64,000 bases of DNA from Isoptericola halotolerans (lineage in GTDB: Bacteria; Actinomycetota; Actinomycetes; Actinomycetales; Cellulomonadaceae). Under the pieces are notes generated by a model. That model did not search any database and was not told the DNA's origin. It saw only the letters and a program-made list of their open reading frames with translations. Numbering within the stretch: the stretch's first letter is position 1; each line of letters begins with the position of its first letter. Shown piece by piece: positions 60,527 to 64,000 of the stretch. A program made the translations under genes and the position numbers. The stretch is from the NCBI RefSeq assembly GCF_013149785.1, contig NZ_JABEZU010000001.1:186001-250000 (forward strand), given 5' to 3'.

Positions 60527-62238
60527 GCGGTCACCTTCAGCGCCTCGGCGCGGGCTCGGAGCGACCAGGCGACCTCGTCGGGACCCACCTGCACGTCGAG
60601 CACGACCGGCCCTGTCGACGGAGCGGTGTGGTCGAGGACCTGGTCGAGGGCTGCTTCCAGGTCCGTAGCCGTACGGACCACCGTGGCGCGGGCGCCGAAC
60701 CCACGCGCGACACCGGCCACGTCGATCGGTGCCGCATACATCGAGCCGGGGGAGCGGGAGAACATCACCTCCTGCAGGTTGGACACCATGGCGTTGCCTG
60801 CGTTGTTGAGCACCACCCACATCACATCGACTCCGAGCTCCGCTGCGGTATGGATCTCCGGGCACGTCATGGCGAAGGCGGCGTCGCCGACGACCGCGAC
60901 GACGGGACGGTCGGGGCGTGCCAACGCGACGCCGATCGCGGCCGGGACCGAGTAGCCCATGCAACCGACGTTCAGCGAGCAGTAGATCTCACGTCCGGCG
61001 CCGGACCGGTAGTGTTCGCCGACCCAGCACAGGGCGTTGCCGTTGTCGACCAGCAGCAGCGTGTCGTCGGGCAGGCGCCGGTCGAGCACGCGGGCCACCG
61101 CTGAACCTTGCAGCGCGCCGACCGGCGGGTGCTTCACGGTGGTCGCTGCGGCCTCCTCGACCGGAGTCGCCCCGGATCCCCCAGGTGGGGGCCCCGGCCG
61201 GACGACCTCTCGCCGGTCGAGCTCGTCGGTCAGGGCGTCCAGCAGCATCGCGACATCAGACTGCACCACGTGGTCGACGCTCATCGCGCGCCCGAGCTGA
61301 CGCCGGTCCACGTCCACCTGCCACACAGCGCGGTTCTTGACGAGGCGCTCGTCCCAGCCGACGGTGGAGACCTCGCCGAGCGAGCTGCCCAGCACGAGCA
61401 GCAGGTCGATCTCGTCGTCCAGCACGGCTTCGTGCGTGCTCTGGCTCATCCCGTACGTCCCGTAGACCCCGAGCGAGAGCGGATGCCTCTCGGGGAAGGC
61501 ACTCTTGCCCTTCATCGTGGTCGCGACGGGCAACCCGAGCCGCTCGGCGACGTCGACGAGACCAGGCTCTGCCCGAGCGATCTTGGCGCCCTGACCCACC
61601 AGCACGAGCGGCCGGTGCGCGGAGGTGAGGGCGTCGGCGAGTCGTCGCACCTCGGCAGGGTCGGGGTGCGGATGGGAGGGCCCTGGGCCGGCGTCCACGT
61701 CCGGCCGCGGTGCCGGCCCCGCCAGGACGTCGACCGGCAGCGCCAGATGGGCAGTGCCGGGCACCGGCGACGTCGCGGCGGCGATCGCCCGGAGGGTCAG
61801 GAACTCGAGCTGGCGGGCATCGGTGACGAGTGCCGACAGCTTCGTCACGGACCGGAACATGCCCACGAGATCGGCGCTCCAGTCACCACCGCTGGAGTCC
61901 TGCAGCGCTCCGCGCCCGAAGTGCGGGACAGGGACCTGTCCGGCGAGCAGCAGGACCGGTGCACCGTCGCTGGTCGCGCTCGCGGCCGCCGTCACCGCGT
62001 GCATGGTGCCAGGACCAGAGGTCACGCAGGCGACACCGAGCCCTCCACCCGCCTGTGCGTACCCCTCCGCCATGAAGACCGCTCCCTCCTCGTGCTTCGC
62101 CAGGACGAACTCGAGGTCGGGATGGTCGTCGATCCGGTCGAGCAAGGACAGGAGCGGGCCGCCGGGCACGCCGAAGAGTCGCCGGACTCCGGCACGTGCG
62201 AGGAGGTCGAGGAGCAGGTCGGAGCCGGTCCAGGTCAT
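60523..62238 (-). CDS. Thiamine-diphosphate enzyme (acetolactate synthase/decarboxylase-like)
   Basis: A 571-residue three-domain ThDP enzyme. The N-terminal Glu is in FVLAKHEEGAVFMAEGYAQ (near residue 50). The ThDP motif runs from VVGDAAFAMTCPEIHTA to VLNNAGNAMVSN. The central FAD/DHS-like domain is about 190-330. The family makes C-C bonds from 2-oxo acids (acetolactate, acyloins) or decarboxylates them. It is not an obvious IlvB, since no small subunit and no ilv genes are near. ATG 62238 follows GGAGAAG. It is coupled to the KASIII-like gene. Confidence 0.85.
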   Translation of the reverse strand: MTWTGSDLLLDLLARAGVRRLFGVPGGPLLSLLDRIDDHPDLEFVLAKHEEGAVFMAEGYAQAGGGLGVACVTSGPGTMHAVTAAASATSDGAPVLLLAGQVPVPHFGRGALQDSSGGDWSADLVGMFRSVTKLSALVTDARQLEFLTLRAIAAATSPVPGTAHLALPVDVLAGPAPRPDVDAGPGPSHPHPDPAEVRRLADALTSAHRPLVLVGQGAKIARAEPGLVDVAERLGLPVATTMKGKSAFPERHPLSLGVYGTYGMSQSTHEAVLDDEIDLLLVLGSSLGEVSTVGWDERLVKNRAVWQVDVDRRQLGRAMSVDHVVQSDVAMLLDALTDELDRREVVRPGPPPGGSGATPVEEAAATTVKHPPVGALQGSAVARVLDRRLPDDTLLLVDNGNALCWVGEHYRSGAGREIYCSLNVGCMGYSVPAAIGVALARPDRPVVAVVGDAAFAMTCPEIHTAAELGVDVMWVVLNNAGNAMVSNLQEVMFSRSPGSMYAAPIDVAGVARGFGARATVVRTATDLEAALDQVLDHTAPSTGPVVLDVQVGPDEVAWSLRARAEALKVTA

Positions 62239-62446
62239 CGTCTTCTCCAACAGCGGGATGGCGGTGGCAGGGCCGCGGCAGCGGTACGACGCGCTGCCTC
62301 TGCTCATCGGTCCGCCCCCCGAACCGACTCACACAGCGAGTGTGACGGAGGGGTGCCGGAACTGCATCCGGAGCAGGCGGTGCCCGTCGGTCGAGGCCGG
62401 CACGCCCCACCTGGCCGGGCACGCGGGCACTCAGTACGGTCGAAGG

Positions 62447-62920
62447 GTGACCCTCGCCTCGCGTCTCCTGCACACCCGCTCGCTGGTCCGCGCGCCGATC
62501 TGGCTGTACCGCGCCGGGCTCGGTTTCGTCCTGGGCCCGCGCTTTCTCCTGATGCGGCACCGTGGCAGGGTCAGCGGTGAGCCGCGGTCGGTCGTGCTCG
62601 AGGTGACCGACCGCCCGGCAGCGGATCGGATCATCGTCGTGGCCGGTACGGGACCGAAGGCCCAGTGGTACCGCAACGTCCTGGTCGAGCCGCGGGTCCT
62701 CGTCTCGACCGGTTTTCGTCGCGACGCCCGTGCGCGGGCGCGAGCTCTGACGCCCGACGACGCGGCCGCCGTCCTGCAGCGGTACGCGTCCGAGCACCCC
62801 CGCGCGTGGTCGGCGTTGCGGCGGGTGCTGAGCGAATGGGCAGAGCCGTTGGCCGCCGCGACGGGGGAGCGCCGCTGGGAGCGCGTGGTTCCGGTGGTGG
62901 AGCTGCGGCTGCTGGGCTGA
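62447..62920 (+). CDS. Deazaflavin (F420)-dependent nitroreductase-like protein
   Basis: A 157-residue protein of the DDN family split-barrel group. YRAGLGFVLGPRFLLMRHRGRVSGEPRSVVLEV carries the family's RGRxSGxPR motif (the part HRGRVSGEPR), and GPKAQWYRNVLVEPRV is the second diagnostic segment. Members use F420 or other flavins for reductions. The GTG at 62447 is tentative. It is divergent from the ThDP enzyme and ends eight bases from the antiporter stop. The 208-base gap upstream shows no clear operator. Confidence 0.82.
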   Translation: MTLASRLLHTRSLVRAPIWLYRAGLGFVLGPRFLLMRHRGRVSGEPRSVVLEVTDRPAADRIIVVAGTGPKAQWYRNVLVEPRVLVSTGFRRDARARARALTPDDAAAVLQRYASEHPRAWSALRRVLSEWAEPLAAATGERRWERVVPVVELRLLG

Positions 62921-62928
62921 GCCGGGGG

Positions 62929-64000
62929 TCAGGCCGGGGCGCGATCAGTCTGCGTCGACTCCTCGAGCGGCTTGCGGAGCATGCGGGCGACCGCCACCAG
63001 CACCGCCAGCGCCCCGACCGTGACGAGAAGGCCGACACCGGTGCCCGCGCCGAGGGCGACGGACACGTAGCCGGCCAGCGCGGCCAGCCCGGCCGCGGCG
63101 GCGTAGGGCAGCTGGGTCAGCACGTGCGTGATGACGTCGGCCCCGGCGCCCGTGGACGACAGGATGGTGGTGTCGGAGATCGGGGAGGCGTGGTCGCCGA
63201 GGACGGCGCCGGCCAGCACCGCGCCCAGCGCGGGCAGGAGCAGGTCGGTCTGCCCGATGGTGTTCATGATCCCGCCGACCAGCGGCAGCAGCAGGGCGAA
63301 CGACCCCCAGGACGTGCCGGTGGAGAACGCCATCGCGGCGGCCAGGACGAAGATCACCGGCACCAGCCAGCTCACCGGGAGGTCGGCGCCCTCCACGAGC
63401 CCGCCGAGGTACGCGCCCGTCCCGAGCTGGTCGATGAGGCCGGTGAGCATCCAGGCGAGCACGAGGATGCTCACGGCGGGCCACATCGAACGGACCCCCT
63501 CGACCCAGCCGCGGCCGAAGTGGCTCGCGGAGAACCGCGGGTTCGAGGTGGTGTACCGCAGGTAGTAGTAGACGGCGGCGGCGAGGCCGAGCAGCCCGCC
63601 GACCATGAGGGACGCGCTCGTGTCGGTCTCGGCGAGGATGTCGACGACCGACCAGCTCCCGGCCGCGGCATACCCGGTCCACACGATGCCGCCGAACACG
63701 CCGACCACGAGCAGGATGAACGGCACGAACAGTGCGCGCCGCTCCCCGGGCTCGTGCACGGGCAGGTCCTCGGCGAGCTGGCCGGGCACGGTGGCGTCGT
63801 CGGCGAAGGTGCGGCCGTCGGTGACGGCCCGCTCCTCCTCCCGGCGCATCGGTCCGACGTCGAGCCGGAGCACGACCGCGAGCCACACCATGAGCACGGC
63901 GGCGATCGCGTAGTAGTTGGCGGCTGCCGCACCGAGGAACGCCTGGACGCTCGACGTGCTCAGGGCGGACGCCGCGACGATCGGGGCGAGCAGGCCCATG
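62929..64000 (-). CDS. NhaC-type Na+/H+ antiporter (N-terminus beyond window)
   Basis: About 357 residues are visible; the N-terminal part lies past base 64000. The ATG codon at 63999 is internal to the protein, since the family is usually about 480-530 residues long. FSTGTSWGSFALLLPLVGG and LGDHASPISDTTILSSTGA are the NhaC signatures. About eight helices are seen, with a hydrophilic loop (about residues 50-85 of the visible part). It exchanges Na+ and H+. The tail is acidic. Confidence 0.88.
   Translation of the reverse strand, partial: MGLLAPIVAASALSTSSVQAFLGAAAANYYAIAAVLMVWLAVVLRLDVGPMRREEERAVTDGRTFADDATVPGQLAEDLPVHEPGERRALFVPFILLVVGVFGGIVWTGYAAAGSWSVVDILAETDTSASLMVGGLLGLAAAVYYYLRYTTSNPRFSASHFGRGWVEGVRSMWPAVSILVLAWMLTGLIDQLGTGAYLGGLVEGADLPVSWLVPVIFVLAAAMAFSTGTSWGSFALLLPLVGGIMNTIGQTDLLLPALGAVLAGAVLGDHASPISDTTILSSTGAGADVITHVLTQLPYAAAAGLAALAGYVSVALGAGTGVGLLVTVGALAVLVAVARMLRKPLEESTQTDRAPA

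Noticed and set aside
60523-62238. Anabolic acetolactate synthase (ilvB)
   Set aside because: No small subunit or branched-chain genes adjoin it, and it is coupled to a KASIII-like gene instead.
61108-62580. Plus-strand frame opposite the ThDP enzyme
   Set aside because: Antisense shadow of a gene with an intact ThDP motif.

Overview
The window is 64 kb of very GC-rich, densely coded DNA from an actinobacterium. High GC, frequent GTG starts, many ATGA/GTGA stop-start overlaps, several probably leaderless genes, a DUF222/HNH (13E12-type) gene, an F420-type nitroreductase and LAAC-type lipoproteins all fit Micrococcales, perhaps a Cellulomonas/Cellulosimicrobium relative. The genus is a guess. 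I support 63 protein genes; the two at the window edges are cut. I see no rRNA, tRNA, CRISPR array, phage or transposon, and no broken genes. Starts were chosen by ribosome-binding site, signal peptide or overlap with the upstream gene.

Layout. 0-6 kb: D-amino-acid oxidase (cut), a 1558-residue secreted subtilase with Asp-box repeats, and a TrmB/LuxR-like regulator. 6-14 kb: secreted esterase, SLC13 permease, then a redox/detoxification block (flavin monooxygenase, NmrA protein, MarR, and divergently a luciferase-like monooxygenase, MoaF-like and SnoaL-like proteins and a second MarR) with clear palindromic operators. 14-17 kb: polar amino acid ABC importer. 17-19 kb: UPF0303 protein, amidohydrolase, DksA/TraR zinc finger. 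19-20.6 kb: an AAA/DUF4143 ATPase with five 23-bp-spaced palindromes upstream. 20.6-26.9 kb: phosphonate-type ABC importer with a tyrosine phosphatase and TetR, facing a kinase-like protein without P-loop and a fumarase-superfamily lyase. 27-29 kb: a secreted low-complexity protein built on an 11-residue PV repeat.

29.5-43.5 kb is an arsenic/phosphate island. ArsR and an ArsO-like flavoprotein lie at the left. The pstSCAB operon, with a PHO box and a possible ArsR-type site, ends in a PhoB-like regulator whose receiver domain has lost its phosphoacceptor. A seven-gene leftward run follows: Acr3 pump, ArsR-ArsC fusion, ArsC, CoA-disulfide reductase-rhodanese, APC permease, a cysteine-free ArsR and a second ArsC fusion. 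Arsenate enters cells through Pst, so the layout suggests joint control of phosphate uptake and arsenate detoxification. A shared 16-bp motif recurs in front of these units.

43.5-64 kb: TetR-controlled ABC exporter, APC permease with MOSC protein, P-loop kinase, SOS-box HNH protein, isopentenyl-diphosphate isomerase, PH-domain protein, histidine phosphatase, NfeD-flotillin pair, RNase H, ferritin-VIT1 fusion, GNAT, phosphoglucomutase, a two-gene cassette (KASIII-like protein without catalytic cysteine plus a thiamine-diphosphate enzyme), a nitroreductase-like protein and a cut NhaC antiporter.

The best candidates for something undescribed are the 23-bp iteron array at the DUF4143 ATPase, the cysteine-less KASIII plus ThDP cassette, and the nested ars-pst control region.
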